From Isoetes taiwanensis (lineage: Eukaryota > Streptophyta > Lycopodiopsida > Isoetales > Isoetaceae), in the NCBI GenBank assembly GCA_021234155.1, contig JAJEKV010000020.1, positions 16,793,018 through 16,857,017 on the forward strand: a DNA stretch of 64,000 nt. The letters are read 5' to 3'. The notes beneath the pieces were generated by a model. The model had not been told where the DNA came from, ran no database searches, and saw only the letters and a program-made list of their open reading frames with translations. Shown here piece by piece: positions 1-13,660 of this stretch (position 1 is its first letter; every line of letters begins with the position of its first letter). The position numbers and the translations under genes were made by a program.

Positions 1-2980
1 TTGTTGCTTCGTTCAGTTACGTATTGCTACTTAGCCCTTCACAGTAACCTAAGCTACCAATCAAGTTATTAGATCCAACCAACATGAACACAATGCATAG
101 TACTCTAAGCGCAACCATTTGCAGCAGTTCCGGCATTAAAACCACATATACTCTAGCCAAGCGACCCATAGCATCAACATTTGCAACCAATATTCTATAC
201 GAATGCGGCAAGGTCCGGCACAAATTTGTCCGGGCCGATGAAGGCGGGGGTAATGCGTCGTACACACCCTTCCACTTGTTCAAATCGACGTGGGAGGACC
301 ACTTGCGTACGCCGTTGTACCTTCACGGTACCAACGCCCGTCATTCAAAATACCATTTACGCCTTAGCGTACCCAAGCCCAGAGTGAGTCTAGACCATCG
401 CACCTAGACTCCGGAAGGAATCTATATCAAAGAATTTCACCATATACAATTACATACAATTCACCATCATGCCCATGCCTTAACATACTCAACATCAAAT
501 AATTCCATGAATTCACACATGGGAAATGTCTAACCATAGCCTTAATAGCGAAATGCAACCATCACCATTAAATTAAAATAGCGTCTATATCTTTCATAGA
601 TTCACTAACAATAAGGTTACTGAGACTTTAATAATAATCTATAACATTCTAACCCGTATGCCTTGTATTTTCTTTCCACTTCAATTGAGCTAATTCCAAG
701 GTTAAATATATATAACTAGATAACTTGTTAGTCTTCTCAGCGTATCGTTATGACTATTAATATAAACCCGCCTTAACAAGGGCCTCAGCTTGTATATATT
801 TCAGACCCAACTCTTGCTCCAACTCCACCTTGATACTTTAAGATAGCGTAGCCTTAACTTTAACCTTGAACTTTATTATATTACTTCCTTACTAACAACT
901 AACTAAATTGGTAACTTTTTTTATGATCTAACCTAACCCTAGGCTGCGTTACGGGTGAAGCCGAATCGACTTTCTTTGCTCCGGATGATATGGCCTCGAG
1001 GGCCATTGAATCCATCACCAAAACTCCTAAGCTCCTCAGATTTCAGTTTGCAAAGGTTTACATTACATTTCGGCGGTTTAGACATGGTCGGCGATTCAGG
1101 ATCAATTCCTGACACCAAGATCGTAGGATTTCACGGTGAATCTTGCTTTGATCTTCACGATTCCTCATTCCTTTTTCCATTCGGCCTCCCTAAAGGCCCA
1201 AGTAGGCCATTTCTCATCACATTTCATGCTTCGGATCTTCCAGATACGGGGATCTGTTATATAAGCAATGACGCATGCAAGGAACTTTTACGGTTTTAAC
1301 AGTTTTAAGCGGTTCGATATACCCTTAATCCATCCCTCATGTTCTAGCATAAGGCTATTCCGATGCCGGCGCCAGTCCGTCTTGTCTACTTAGATAGTGA
1401 TACTTTTACGCAGCTGTCAATATGCCATCATAAATGGCACCCAAATTCCAATCCGCATGAGAAGCTTTTTCCATATTCACTTTTAGTTTAACTCTAAATC
1501 AATACTAAGTTTCATAACAATCCTCGCATCAAGCACAATTCGGCCATGCACAATTTTCAGCTGAAAACCCAGTGTAGGCTTGATCCCACACGGAATCAGC
1601 TGTTGCTTTTTAGCGGCTCCAACGCATCCCCGAGCTTTGCAGCGATTAAGCTCCTTGACCAATCCCTCTGCTTGATCAATCTTTTCAATGCTTTTCTCAC
1701 GTACTTATATTTATTTTTAACCCGCGATTATTTCGTCATTATAATCTCTATATATCTGGCCCGTATTTCTCTTGTCGTGATATTTTGATTAATATTCCTT
1801 TGCATCTCTTTTAAATAAAATAATCCACAATTTACCTCAAAATCCTAGGTCCGTTCACAGAGCGTTTGATAATGTGGGCATGGGCGAACTTACCTTCGGC
1901 ATAGCTTTGGAGCGATCATATCCGGACTAAAGAAGCAAGGTATAGAAATACCTAAATTACCAAATCTCGGTGACCAATCGGCGATTCCTTCCAATACCAT
2001 GCTTTAGTTCTTCTTGGATTGTTGATACGAAGCACGGAAAAGGCTTGGATCGGGGAACAAATGCGGCCTATAACATATGCACCAAAATTGGGGTTTTGAA
2101 GAACTAATCCAGTCGAGGTTAGATTGAAATAGAAGGGTGCAGTTAAAATCATGGCGTAAAGTAAATCGGGGAAGATGGAGATGGAGAAAAGCAGAGGAAT
2201 AAATTCTAAAATGGGCGGAAGTGTAGAAGCCAAAATTTCTTAGCTCAATAACTAACTCTAATTTCCATGGTGCCACGCTGCGATAAAAGCGAAATCCAAC
2301 GCTTAAAATAACGTCCATTTGCACAAAAATCCCTTGGCAGTACGTGAACCTCCTAAAATTGCTTCAAAGTGTGTGTGTCAACATAAACTTATGTTTGTGC
2401 AAGAGCGATGCTAAAAATTCCTCAATAGATCCCTCTAACCAGGCTAAATCCCAACTTATAATTAAAGCTCTCAGCACCATGGAGTGCCGAGTAATAAATG
2501 AATGGGATACTTATGCATGCCTGTCTGTGCCACTAGCGGGATAAGAACACTGTGTAACGGCTATGGCTACCGATTTGGTCTGCGCATGTTTTCTCATGAA
2601 GCCGGATATTGTTCACCCCTACATTTAGGTGCGCATGGCTACACACGGGTATACCATATCTGTTACTAGGCCTAAAATGCAGGAACGGAAAAACTGCAAG
2701 GCTTCTATCACAAATATGAACTATAGCTTTGGTCAAATTATGATTGGGAGATGCAAAGTCAAGAACTGTGGGGAAGATTTGGTCTGAAAATTTATCGGAC
2801 GAGAGCCGTTTAATCCAGGGCCGATGCGGAGTGCCTCCTTTGTACAAACCTTAAGTGTTGCAGATTTATACTGTTCTCGGGTATGACAGGGCTTTGTGAA
2901 TGCTGCTTGTTTTACTTTTCTTTATGTATGCAGCTAACGCTGTCGTGCATTTGGGGGTATCCTTAGATTCTAATTGTCTC
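1..2980. other. AT-rich stretch with no recognisable gene
   Basis: I see no frame here with a recognisable domain. Short open frames exist on both strands (for example 17-283 minus and 955-1299 plus, 114 codons), but none resembles a known family, and neighbouring frames are closed by frequent stops. The 240-420 part is somewhat richer in CpG than its surroundings and may be the edge of an old element. Nothing more can be supported. Confidence 0.5.
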
Positions 2981-3100
2981 CTAGATAGCTTTGAAGGTTC
3001 TTTTCAGAACAGCCTCGTTCGCGGTTCTTTGTTTGGAATGTTCTGTCTTTTGGCCCGTTGTTGATGGTTTTGGGAAGCTACTGCAGATGCTGCTGCTATA

Positions 3101-4068
3101 GTGGATTTGCATTTCAAAACCAGCTACTACTTTTATACAGAGATGGCTGCCTTGTTCTATGTTCCTTCCCTCGTCGTCATTCCGTGGCTGTACAGGAGGT
3201 ATTTCCAGCAGCTGCAGGTTCTGCAAAGATTGTCAGCAGCCTTGGTACGTTGTTTTAGCCCATTCTTTTTAGCCATCAATACCGTTTTCTCAAACGAAGA
3301 CACACATCTACGATTGCCAAATTGAAAGAGATTAACTGGTGATTTGAGAGGATAGTCCCCCACCTCCATAGATATGTGGGGCCAGATGTATAACCTATTT
3401 GATGATTGCAAACGGTATTCTCTGTAAAGAGCTTTTGTCTGCTTTTTTGGGCATTTATTGCAGATTTTTTCTGCAGATAGGCAATGGAAGCAGCTGCTAT
3501 TTGAGATAAGACATTTTGTCGCTGACCCTCTTGCACTTTTCTGGTACCGGCATTCCCTTGCAGGAATGGCGAAAGGGTCCCATGTCCTCTAAAATACACA
3601 ACACCCAGGGCCGCTAACTTGGCTTCCAGCTATGCTGTTTGGGACCTTATTTTGCATATATGAAGCTTTGTAAAACATTTTAGATGCTATTACGTTTGGA
3701 GTCATCAATTCGATGCTGTACTTATACAGATTATGATTTTCATTAAGAAGAAGCCAGACAAATAGACCAATTTGTACCATCTTTGAACTTATAAATTTAT
3801 TCTGCGGTTTGTGGCTGGGTAGCAACTTTGGCAGTGACGGGCTATACGGTATTGACTGTGAGGAAACTAGTAAAGAGACAAGAGATGCAACGCAGGGACC
3901 CTCTTCCAAATCAGCTCCTTTACAAGCGAAGAACTTATTATCTCAACAATCCCGATGGGGGTATCCTTATGTCTAGCAGTCCTAAAGCCCAATGTTCTGG
4001 GCTCAGTTCCTTTGACGGCTCTTTCCTTTTTTGCTTACATCTACTGGTTGGCTACATCCTGGGATCAG
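3101..4068 (+). pseudogene. possible membrane-protein exon remnants
   Basis: Two plus-strand segments look exon-like. The first, about 3101-3243, encodes a hydrophobic stretch with aromatic residues (MAALFYVPSLVVIPWLYRRY) and runs to a GT (gtacgt). The second, about 3948-4068, encodes a hydrophobic stretch containing LKPNVLGSVPLTALSFFAYI and ends at a good donor (cag|gtaaac). Between them the frames are closed, as expected for an intron or for decay. I do not recognise the family. It could be a real gene with small exons or a dead copy; chance open frames cannot be excluded. Confidence 0.25.
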
Positions 4069-4139
4069 GTAAACTGTAAAATAAAGGGATCATTTCTTGT
4101 TCAAGTGAGATTTCCTCAATGTGAGATTGCTATGTAAGT

Positions 4140-7100
4140 ATTAGCATGGTTGCCTGGTTAGTGGCGTTCGCGGGAATCCTTAATTGCATGGGAGGTTAGT
4201 TTGGTGCCATATTCTCGAGAAAACATCCTCTAGAGGAGGAATGTTGGCATACTAGGGTATAGGATAAAACCTTGCAGAGGTTAGGGGCAAGGTTCACCTT
4301 TTGAATTATTGTCAATTAGTGGTTATTAAGTAGCACCCACAGGTATCTCGCGGAATAAATTGGGCACTAGATAGTGCTGGATCGTGTTTGAACATGGTGT
4401 TCACTGTTGTTTCATTATGAAACACGTTCTGATACTGAGCATTGAATATGGACAGGTGGTACCAAACAAACCAACAAATTATACACTGCATGAACCTTTG
4501 GCTGCAGTCTTCAAATTACAATGCTCATAAAATAATTCTATCATAGTCATTCACTTAAGAACCCCAGAGATATATGAGCTACCAGTTTCAATTCAGCTTT
4601 AGAGTATGCATTGTCTTCTAGAAAATCTTGCATGGCCCAGGTATTACAAGAAGAGACATTCATCACCTTTTGTTGTTGCAGGTTCCACAAGATGTTGGAG
4701 GAGTGTTCCATCCAAGGTATAACTTGTGCGCTTTGATGTGGAAATGTGGAGTTGCTCTTACATCACAGTGCACTCACTGGAGCTTGGCTACAGGTGATAT
4801 GCTTTAGGTGGGTTACTTGCCTCGGTAGATATGGAATTTGCAACAAACATCATTAAGTAACATGCAGGTTTTGCTGGGATCTATGCCAAGTATTCTAGGA
4901 CTCTTTTTTCATAGTAAATCTGGTACATTTCAAGTCCATTCTGGTGAAATGGCATGCAGGTTGATTCTCCCTCTCAATGGTCTGGCCTTTCTGTGGCAGG
5001 GCATGCAAATAGTATGAAACAGTGGTTGGGATTGCATCCAAAGAAAGATACCATGAAACCATCCTTTACTTAGTGGGACTACAAGGACCTTAAAATGTTT
5101 TCATCTGGCCATATATGGGTGTAATTTCCACTATTGAATATAATTTATAAGAGCAGTCTGCAACCCAGGAAAGGTGTGGCTACTAGCTGCCAGGGTTTTA
5201 TAGTATTGCATAGTCATAATGCATCAGCCTAGTAGGATCAAGGCTAAATTAGTAAGAATACACTTGTTAGTTATTCCCTTGCACTCCAGATGCTCCATCC
5301 TCAATTCCTAACAGCACCCACCCCTTTCCTATCATGGGTCAAACGGTGCTGCAATTTTCGAAAACATTATTTAGAAATATAAGCTCTTCAATAGATGCTG
5401 AAGTTGTTATCTAGCCTTATCAGTCTCTTTATTTATTTTGGGGCATATTTGGCGAAGATCCACTCTCAGTCCAGGGCTGGTGAAGTTTGCCCATGGGATT
5501 TCACCGGCTCAGTTATTATTTCCTTTGCATTTTTCCATATTCGAGGCGGCGTAAAGTGGGTATTATTGTGAAAAATGCATTTCATTGAAACATCTATACT
5601 ATAGTGTCACCTGATATTTTCTTCTTACATTCTTCTGTCAGTTAGTTCAAAGAGCATGCTGTAGAGATATTGTCCAGCTGTTTTTGGCTTCGTCCCTATT
5701 CTCTTTGTATTCAAAGCTGCCATGGTCGGTCATGCCCTTGGTTTTAGACCCATTGCTTACGGGCAATAATTCCAAGATGTATAGCAGTTTGCTTTGGGCT
5801 TCCCATAGCAAAGCCTACTGAAGATCAGTTCAATTGCCTAATCCGTGTTCAGACGGTTTATCTGAATCACACCATAACAAAGGAGTCCACAATGTGTTAG
5901 CGTCATAGTCTTTTTAAGTTCTCCAATTATCCAAGGTGTCACATCAAGAGATATCAAAGGCATTTTTCAAGGCATCAAGCGTAACAATCTCAGAAGAAAA
6001 TTTTTGTTTCTTAGAGACATGTGCTTCATTTGCAGCAGAGATCCGTCTCTTACTGCGGCTGTAGTTGGCTGCTGACTGGACTTGTCCGGGCCGAACTTTT
6101 GGCCAGCTTATCTGGATAAACTTCGGTCATGAAGTGATCAATAAACGTGGAATGGCCATTGCTTGAGGTAAGTTTATAGCACCAAAAACTTAGCTTTGTG
6201 TGACTGCATGTTTACTGAAAGTTGGTATCATGCATAGCGGATAGTGCATGCCTTTACCCTTCCTAAATGGTTTCGCACAAGCATTGGAGGGGATGCCTTT
6301 ACTAAGCGTATAATCAAGATATCAAAGTTGGTTTTAATTGTTGCATCTAAGAGTAGCAGTCAACGAACATTGCATATAGTTTAGTGTTTATAGCTCCAGG
6401 TAGTCTTCGTTTTGCAGCCCCAGTTCTTTTTTGGTGATTAATTTTTAGTTTCAAGCTGGCATCCTTAGAATCCAGCGCAAGAGGGAACTAGAAATATAAA
6501 AAATTAGAATGTCTATGTGCAATTGTATCTGGAACTTCCCTTTCGCGGTTTTATAAGAAACCCATTACCTTTTTCCAACACTGTTCTAAACTTTCAATGC
6601 CTTGGCTCATCAAATGAGAAACCAGAATCAGAAATAGGTTATTTTTCTTACCCAGAAAGGAGGCATACTCAAACATGAAGCACAGAACAGTTTGAGAGGC
6701 ATCATGAGGATCAAATGCTCTTTACCTTTCGAATGACATTGAGATCAAAATTGAGATTCAGTCTTTAGCCTAGGCCTTAAAAAAAGGATTTTCAGTTGAC
6801 TGCCATGTTGGAAGTTGGTAACCCAAAGAGAGCAAACAACCAACATGGTCTGAAGCCCTGGCTTTTGCCAAACCAACTTGAATTCATCTATTCATCATGC
6901 TTGCACCCACATAAAAGGTTAACATATGATGATATTGACCCAGCAAAGAGAGTAGGCAACATGAACGAAGAGAAAGACACCATAATGAATAGATGCCACT
7001 AACAAGCCAGATGGATTGCATGCAGAACTATGTATGTACCATCTACATACTATCTTTAATATATGTCATAAAAGAGTATTATATATTAACAAAGTAGGCC

Positions 7101-8860
7101 TGATAACACTTGTCTCTACTACTTAACCAATAAGTAGAGACGACCTATGAGCGGTGAATAGCGAGGGCAACTATGGTAGATTAATCCATTGTCCCTAAGA
7201 TATCCTAGATAGAGACTCCAAATTGCAATCCCAAGACATGAGATAAGTGCTGAGCATCATATACAAAGGTATTCCTTGGAAAAAGAAAGAGAAAGAAAAG
7301 AACTGGGAAGGAAAATAAAAGAAAGAGAAAAGAGAAGGTAAGATAAAAAATTTGAAACCACCAAAGGGGCCATGGGACGGTACAACGAACCGGGACGGTA
7401 ACCCCCGTCAAACAAAGGGACAAGGCCCGTCACAGTCACAGAACAATGAGTTTATAACTCGAACTAAATACAAACAACCAAAATAAGTACAACATAGGTG
7501 GAAGTCAGCTATATGTAACCGAACCAAAGTTGATAGGCCACTAGTCACACAATAATGGCTGCTCCATCTCTGGCATGCACTTCCCCTCCTTGTGGGAAGA
7601 ACATCTTAGCGCTTTATGTTATAAGGTTGAATTAGAATGGTGGAGGAAGAACCTCATCATCCATTAAACAAAGGAAATCATTTCATACAACCTTCTTGTC
7701 TAAGGACTTGTTGTAGTGAACAAGGGACTTATTCTCGTTGTCGAATAAAGCAAAAGAGCTTCAGAAAACAACACGTCTACATTCCTTTTAAAATTGTCGA
7801 TAATTATAATCAAAGGCCAAAAGCGAGGATGCCAATCTTTTTACGTTTTTGTCAGGGCCAAGAATTGCTTGACCTTAACAAAATCCCACACTCATTTGTT
7901 AATATTTGTAGAAACAAATGTGAACTCAAATCAAACTGAAGTGCGATGGTATACAAAGCAATACACATTCAGCTTTCTTATTGTAAAGCCGCACATTTCT
8001 TTAAAAATGTCGTGCTTAGAAAGTTGCAATGTGGAAATAACTTCCTTCACAAGAAGTAGTGCCTTGAGGGCTATCATGTTAAAAGGACATTACTGTCCAG
8101 GTGATATGCGATTACAAAAATCACGATAAGATGTGCGTGAGTGCGTCTTTGAGCAATTTTTCCAACCTATTGAGTTCTGCGACAATTCCAGCTGACTTCA
8201 TATATATTGTCTCAATAAGGAAGTGATGGTTCTTTATCGGCGACTAGGCTGTCTCCAGCCTTATTGTATATGTAATTAAACTTCTTCAATCATTATTTTT
8301 GCATTACAAAACTTGATCTCCCATTTTGGTAAATTGCTTGAGTACTCCTCTTGCATTTGTGGACATAAATCTACTACATACAACCACATCGTTTTAGGCT
8401 GTTGTGGGGTGCTTCCTGCTTCCCTCTGAACCATGGCATCCATTAGAAGTAGCATCGACGAAGCTGGATGTACCTTAGTGTATCAGTGGTACTAGATTTG
8501 AACTCTGAGGATCGGATCAAGGATAATAGAATAAAGCGAAATTAACAACTCAAAAAAGGATTCCAATTGGTAGATTTGTATGAGTGTGTAAGAGCATGAT
8601 GGTCAATGATGATAGTCTAGGAAGTGTGATGACCATACAAATATTACTAGTATTTTCTCTTGCTTTTGCATAAGTTCATGATAGAAAGCGCTTCGTCTTG
8701 AAGGTCAAAATGCGTGCCATCAAACCAGGATATCTTGCATAGCGGTAAAAGCTACTTAGAGACATTGTAGACACTATAGTCTTCCATCATCAGTGACCTC
8801 TGAGTTTTGTTTTCTTTGTGTCATCATAGGCTTACAAAAGCAAAACCAATCTAATTCTTT
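4140..8860. other. unassigned AT-rich sequence
   Basis: No domain-bearing frame is visible on either strand. A purine-rich/pyrimidine-rich block lies near 7280-7345. A short GC-rich patch at 7370-7435 contains two GGGACGGTA motifs and stands out from the AT-rich surroundings. The frame at 7794-8129 (+) is open for 111 codons but resembles nothing I know. Confidence 0.45.
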
Positions 8861-8978
8861 GGTATCATATAGGTGAGAGATGCAAAATAGCAATGGAATC
8901 CACCGAGGGGTTTGTTGACTAAATTGCATCTCGAGGCTTGCTTTCGAGGAGAGTGGAAAAAAACATTTGATTCTTATT

Positions 8979-9570
8979 TGGTATCAGAAAGAGTTAGTTA
9001 TTAATCCTAACCAGTCGTCCTCCAAAGCAATTGGATGAAGTGAAGCTTAAAATATGTTCCATCACTACCAAAGCGTGCAAAAATTGCTTCCTTGTAGGTG
9101 CTCACAAAACCCTAAAAGAGAGAGAGACTCTATAGAGAGATAGAGATGCTAGAGGCGCTCAAGGAAGAGATTCCTCCACATCTTCATGAAATTTTCATCC
9201 TTGTTAAGTAGTTCATTCCTACTTTGTATCTAGAAGTAATAATCATAATGATAAAAACAATGCTTTGCTAGCTATGATACTTAGAATGAATAATCTTGCA
9301 TATTCCAATATTAATATGGCAAGAGCATGTAAATGAATCAAAAGAAAGGAAATAAAAGAAAAAATAGAAAGAAGAAGAGAGGAATTGTATACGATGGTAT
9401 CACTTGTTTTCGATCATACCACATTGGCAACATCTTACTAGAACACTTAAGTGTCCTAGGCTTTAAACATGGGACTCCATGGCTATTAGGACTAAAGAAA
9501 TCTAGACGCAAACCAGTAGGAGGGCATTTATTTTGGTTTTATACGATCATGAGTATATCAAACATGTAAA
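8979..9570 (+). mobile_element. possible Copia-type remnant (PBS-like site plus Lys-rich frame)
   Basis: TGGTATCAGA at 8979-8988 matches the first ten bases of the primer binding site complementary to initiator tRNA-Met used by many plant LTR retrotransposons, although the match degrades after that. About 350 bp downstream, a plus frame (from 9333) opens with a Lys-rich run (NQKKGNKRKNRKKK) followed by a Cys/His cluster. That order resembles the basic tract and zinc knuckle at the end of Copia gag. No LTR pair, protease or reverse transcriptase could be found, so this is only a suggestion. Confidence 0.22.
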
Positions 9571-12500
9571 AATACTTCCTCATAAGTTTTGGCTTATCGT
9601 GGAGCATTAAGAATTGTATCTATCTATCGTACTAGCATTTAAAAACAATATTTCATATATACAATAATATTGATCAATAATGCCATTTTCGCGGTCACAT
9701 GGCTTAGGAGCAATTTGCCCTTCTGCAAAGGAACCGGATGCATTACCATTTATTGCAATTGCATGCTTTTAGAATTGCATGCTCTCTTGTTCATTACCTA
9801 TAGTTGAGGAAGCTTATTGTTTCTATCGAGATAGCTCTGTCATATATTATCTACTCATGACTATATAGATGGTTGCTTATTATCCCAAAGAAATTGACTT
9901 TTTGGTTTAAAGTTGAATTTGAAATGGCACCATTATGTTTCATATAGAATTGAACCTTTTAGTTGTGGTTGTTTATATGGACAAAAAGTTTGAAAAAGCA
10001 TTTCAAAGCGTTATTGCTTATTATGATGATAAACGGTACCGTCCCTCCTCTAATTATCATCTAAACAATATTACAAAATATGCATGCGTCGTTATTATAT
10101 GCTCTCCTTATGTGCCTTTGGCTGCAATGTGACCAATTTGATGTATATGCTCCACCTAAAACAATTTACATTAGCTAAAATTATCCCGGTACGTGTAGAA
10201 CAAGTTCGGCTGACATGAAATTTGCATATAGGAAGTCGGTAATATGTCCTTAAAGATGGCACAAATAAAATAGAAATATCAAGCGTAAAGGGAAAGAATT
10301 AGAAAAATCTCCAAAGGGATGGCAATGCGTCTTCTGGCGACAAAAACCTCTATATGAGGGGTAGTCATGTGTGCAGCATGGGCAAAATATGAATGGGACT
10401 GGTCATGTGTGCCATATAGAGCAAAATGTAAGATATAACTTTTAGAAAGGGGAACTTGAGAAAGCGTCGAGGAGGGGCTGGTCATGCATGACCGCGACAA
10501 AACACCTCTATAATGAGAAGAGAGTGGTCATGCGTGCGAGCGAGATCAATATAAATAACATGCTTCTGCAAAAATACATTGTATTAGAAGTAAGTGTACC
10601 TACGAAGAAAAAGGAAAATGAAGAGTTAGCCTTAAGTGGGATTTTCACAATCTTCTACTATATTGATGTAAGAAGAATCTGAATAAAAGGTCTTTCGAGA
10701 CCAAATATATATGGCTTCTCCTCTTTGCAGAATAATATTGATCCTCGATTAATGAATCAATGCATTCTTATGATGAGAACTTCGCGATGTCGCTGCAAAC
10801 GCAAATTTCGGACATAGAGAACTGCGCTCTTCTCATAGACTTCGGATGGCATGATAACAATAGCTAGATGAAGGTCGGAGCTGAATGTATCATGTATGAG
10901 AAGAGATTAGACATACGGCGTCCATGGCATCGAGGAAGAACATCACGGAACTCCACTATACTTTGCAAGCGTAGCACCTCCCATATATCTTGCGGGATCT
11001 AAATCAATGGTAGAAAGCATTAGCGGGACAATGGTCATGTAGATTGTGGATAAGTGCAAAAAAAGTTATAGAAGGAGGGTCAAGGTGAGGAATTGACCCA
11101 TGCTAATAAGACATTGCAACAAAGAGGCCAGGACAAGCAAAAGATTGCAAGCTGGGCTAAGAGATTAGATAACCTACAGCTTGCTTGTTCATCCCGGCTT
11201 CAAAACATGGCTGACATGAACTAACTTTTGAATGAAAAGCATATTTAATGGTTGATAAGATCGACCGAAATGCTCCAAAGATCACGAGAAGGAGATTTCG
11301 ATGTAGCATGAATTAAGTAGCTTATTTGAATGAAAAGTAGTCACGTCGATACCTTAAGAAACTACCAAGAGCTAACCTCATTCAAAGTTCCCAAAGTCAA
11401 TGGATAACACAAAAGATAATAAGTTCTTAGAAACTCAAAAAAAGCTTGAAGGAGGCCGCGTTAGGACATCTAAATTACATTCATGGTTGAATTGATTACC
11501 CCTTCCGGGGAACTATAGAGCCACAAGAGTGTCAAACCACAATGGCAATGAGGAAGAAAAGGTTCAATGCCATGAAAACCTATAGGTGACTATGCAATGC
11601 AAGCAAGAAGGATTTTTATTAAAGGAGTCAAAGCAAATGCCCAAGGTATATAATGGTACAAAAAAGATGTTTCAGTAGAAAACATGGAAGCATGAATCAG
11701 CGAAGAAAACATCAACAAAAAGCTGTAACCATGACTTGTGACCAAGTACTATATCAAAACAAATAAACCTCCTTGATTAGCGACCACCAACTAGGGATAT
11801 CAAGTTTAAGGACTAACAATGTAAATGAACAACAACAAAAACTCAACAACAACTCCTTCAAAGGGATAGGAGAACAATATAAGCGACATGATTTCCCCAT
11901 CGGCGACAACCACCACTACTCCTAAGATATCTGATGTTAGAACAAAAACAAATCAAACTCAAATAAATGAAGAACAATATAGCATGAAAATTGCACAGTG
12001 ATAATAACGCTACAAAGTCATCCAAGAGAAAGAAGTAGCATGGTCCCTGTGAGCTAAACAAGGTCTTTGCACATAGGGGTGTGTTTCCATAGTTTTGTTT
12101 ATGCGTTTCTGTCCGGGTCTTTTTTGTGTAGACACAAGGTGTCATTTTTCTTAGGCCGGAGTTTTGTTTCACGAAGGCTGTGGGTCAATTTATAGAGCGG
12201 ATGGAGGAAAGAATAATAATGCTTCAGCAATTTACATAAGAGTGATCTTGCGGGCCTTGAATAACTCACATGATTTCTTGGTACTTGAGATATAGAATGG
12301 GCACTTAAGGTAGGCGGTAAAAGTAGGTTAAGACAAAGTTTAGGTGTTGTTGTTATCGGTTTACCTCACAATGACAACCACCGAGATGTTGAGGTAACAT
12401 TAGTGCTTAGAACCGATATCACATCACAAAGACCTACGATGTCTACTCTGAGGCCGGTGAGAGTTTGTGGCTAGAGCGGATAGATATTCTTACTTCTAAA

Positions 12501-12689
12501 GCGAGGTAGCTCACTAGAGGACGTCCAGCACACGGGCCTTGAGATTGGGGAGGCGAGTGGTTGTCTTACTCTGAGATGAAGTGGAGCATTTTTTTTATCG
12601 GTGATGCACATAAACAAAGGATTCATGCAAAGACTCGGGGTTGCTCATGGCGTTGTGTATGGAAAGCGCTTTCCAATACTTGACAATGG
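9571..12689. other. unassigned sequence with a short diverged direct repeat
   Basis: No gene is recognisable. Between 10337 and 10540 a diverged direct repeat occurs about 157 bp apart. Each copy has a segment like cgacaaaaacctctata followed by gtcatg(t/c)gtgc. Two further gtcatg-type motifs lie at about 10402 and 10481, the latter the palindrome gtcatgcatgac. Elsewhere, frames on both strands are closed. Confidence 0.4.
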
Positions 12690-13560
12690 ATTTTGTTTCT
12701 ATACCCGTAGCATGCAAAGGTAATAATCAGGGTGTGGACCATTGTGGATCGATTGACCAAATATGCAGTCTTTATACCTTGCAATCACTAAAGGCCACTA
12801 CGACAAGCTCTTTTTGAGAGGAATTGTTTCAAAAACATGGAGCTCCAGAACCCTTTGACTTAAATTTTGTAGTAATGGCGTGTTTATTTACCTAGTCTTA
12901 AGGACTAAGTTGAAGTTTTCCTCTTGCATTCATCACCGCAAAAAGATGAGTCGGTCGGAAGTGGCCCTCATAGAACATCAGCTGTCACATGCTTCAAAGG
13001 TATAGTCATGATTATGTGCATGAGTATGTGGGGAATGGATGAATTATTTGCCCATAGTTTGCTACCACAACATGGCCGCACATTCACGCCACAAATTGCT
13101 TACCAGCAAATCGTTGAGGGGCGTTACCCGCCCACATGATTAAGGTGGTGAAGAATTGATTAAAACTGACAAGGTGGCACATGATATGGGCGAGGTGTTA
13201 AGCGACCAAAGTTCAATTGAAATTGCCCAAGCAAAGTATGCTAGACAAGCGAATCGTAGAATTTCGATGTGCAGACGTTTGAAGTTGATGATTGGATTTT
13301 CATACGAGTCATCAAAACGAGCTCAACTTGAGGAATGACCGCGATATGGACCATTCGGGATTATCCCGAAAGATAAATGGCCGATGCTTATAAACTTGAA
13401 CTCTGCAAATGGTGGTGAATCGCGATAAAGACTTTTGGATGCTTACATTTCCGAGCGATGTTGTAGTATACCGGTGGTAAGGCACAATGACATGGCAAAG
13501 CGCCTGCGCGCCAGAATGTATATCATGTTTAAACTTACCAAAAAGACCTTCTACCTCGGG
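12690..13560 (+). pseudogene. decayed Ty3/gypsy integrase and pol 3' end
   Basis: Plus-strand translation, moving between frames, gives VDRLTKYAVFIPC near 12745-12790, the start of the gypsy integrase catalytic core around its first acidic residue. The weakened Ser-Pro-Gln (HPQ-like) block follows near 12930. Near 13215-13370 come basic and GPF-type blocks typical of the integrase C-terminal region. Stops and frameshifts separate every block, so no active enzyme is encoded. LTRs were not found on either side. This remnant lies on the opposite strand from the gypsy elements at 19-34 kb and is therefore a separate, older insertion. Confidence 0.55.
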
Positions 13561-13660
13561 GACATTCCAAACATATTGCAAGATACTGTTGGTTATGAAG
13601 CAATTCACGACACAACAAAATATGTCGATAAGCTTGCATATGGTACTTACAACTTGCACA

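Noticed and set aside
2004-2324. 106-codon minus frame as a gene
   Set aside because: It overlaps another minus frame of similar length in a different phase; no motif and no supporting context.
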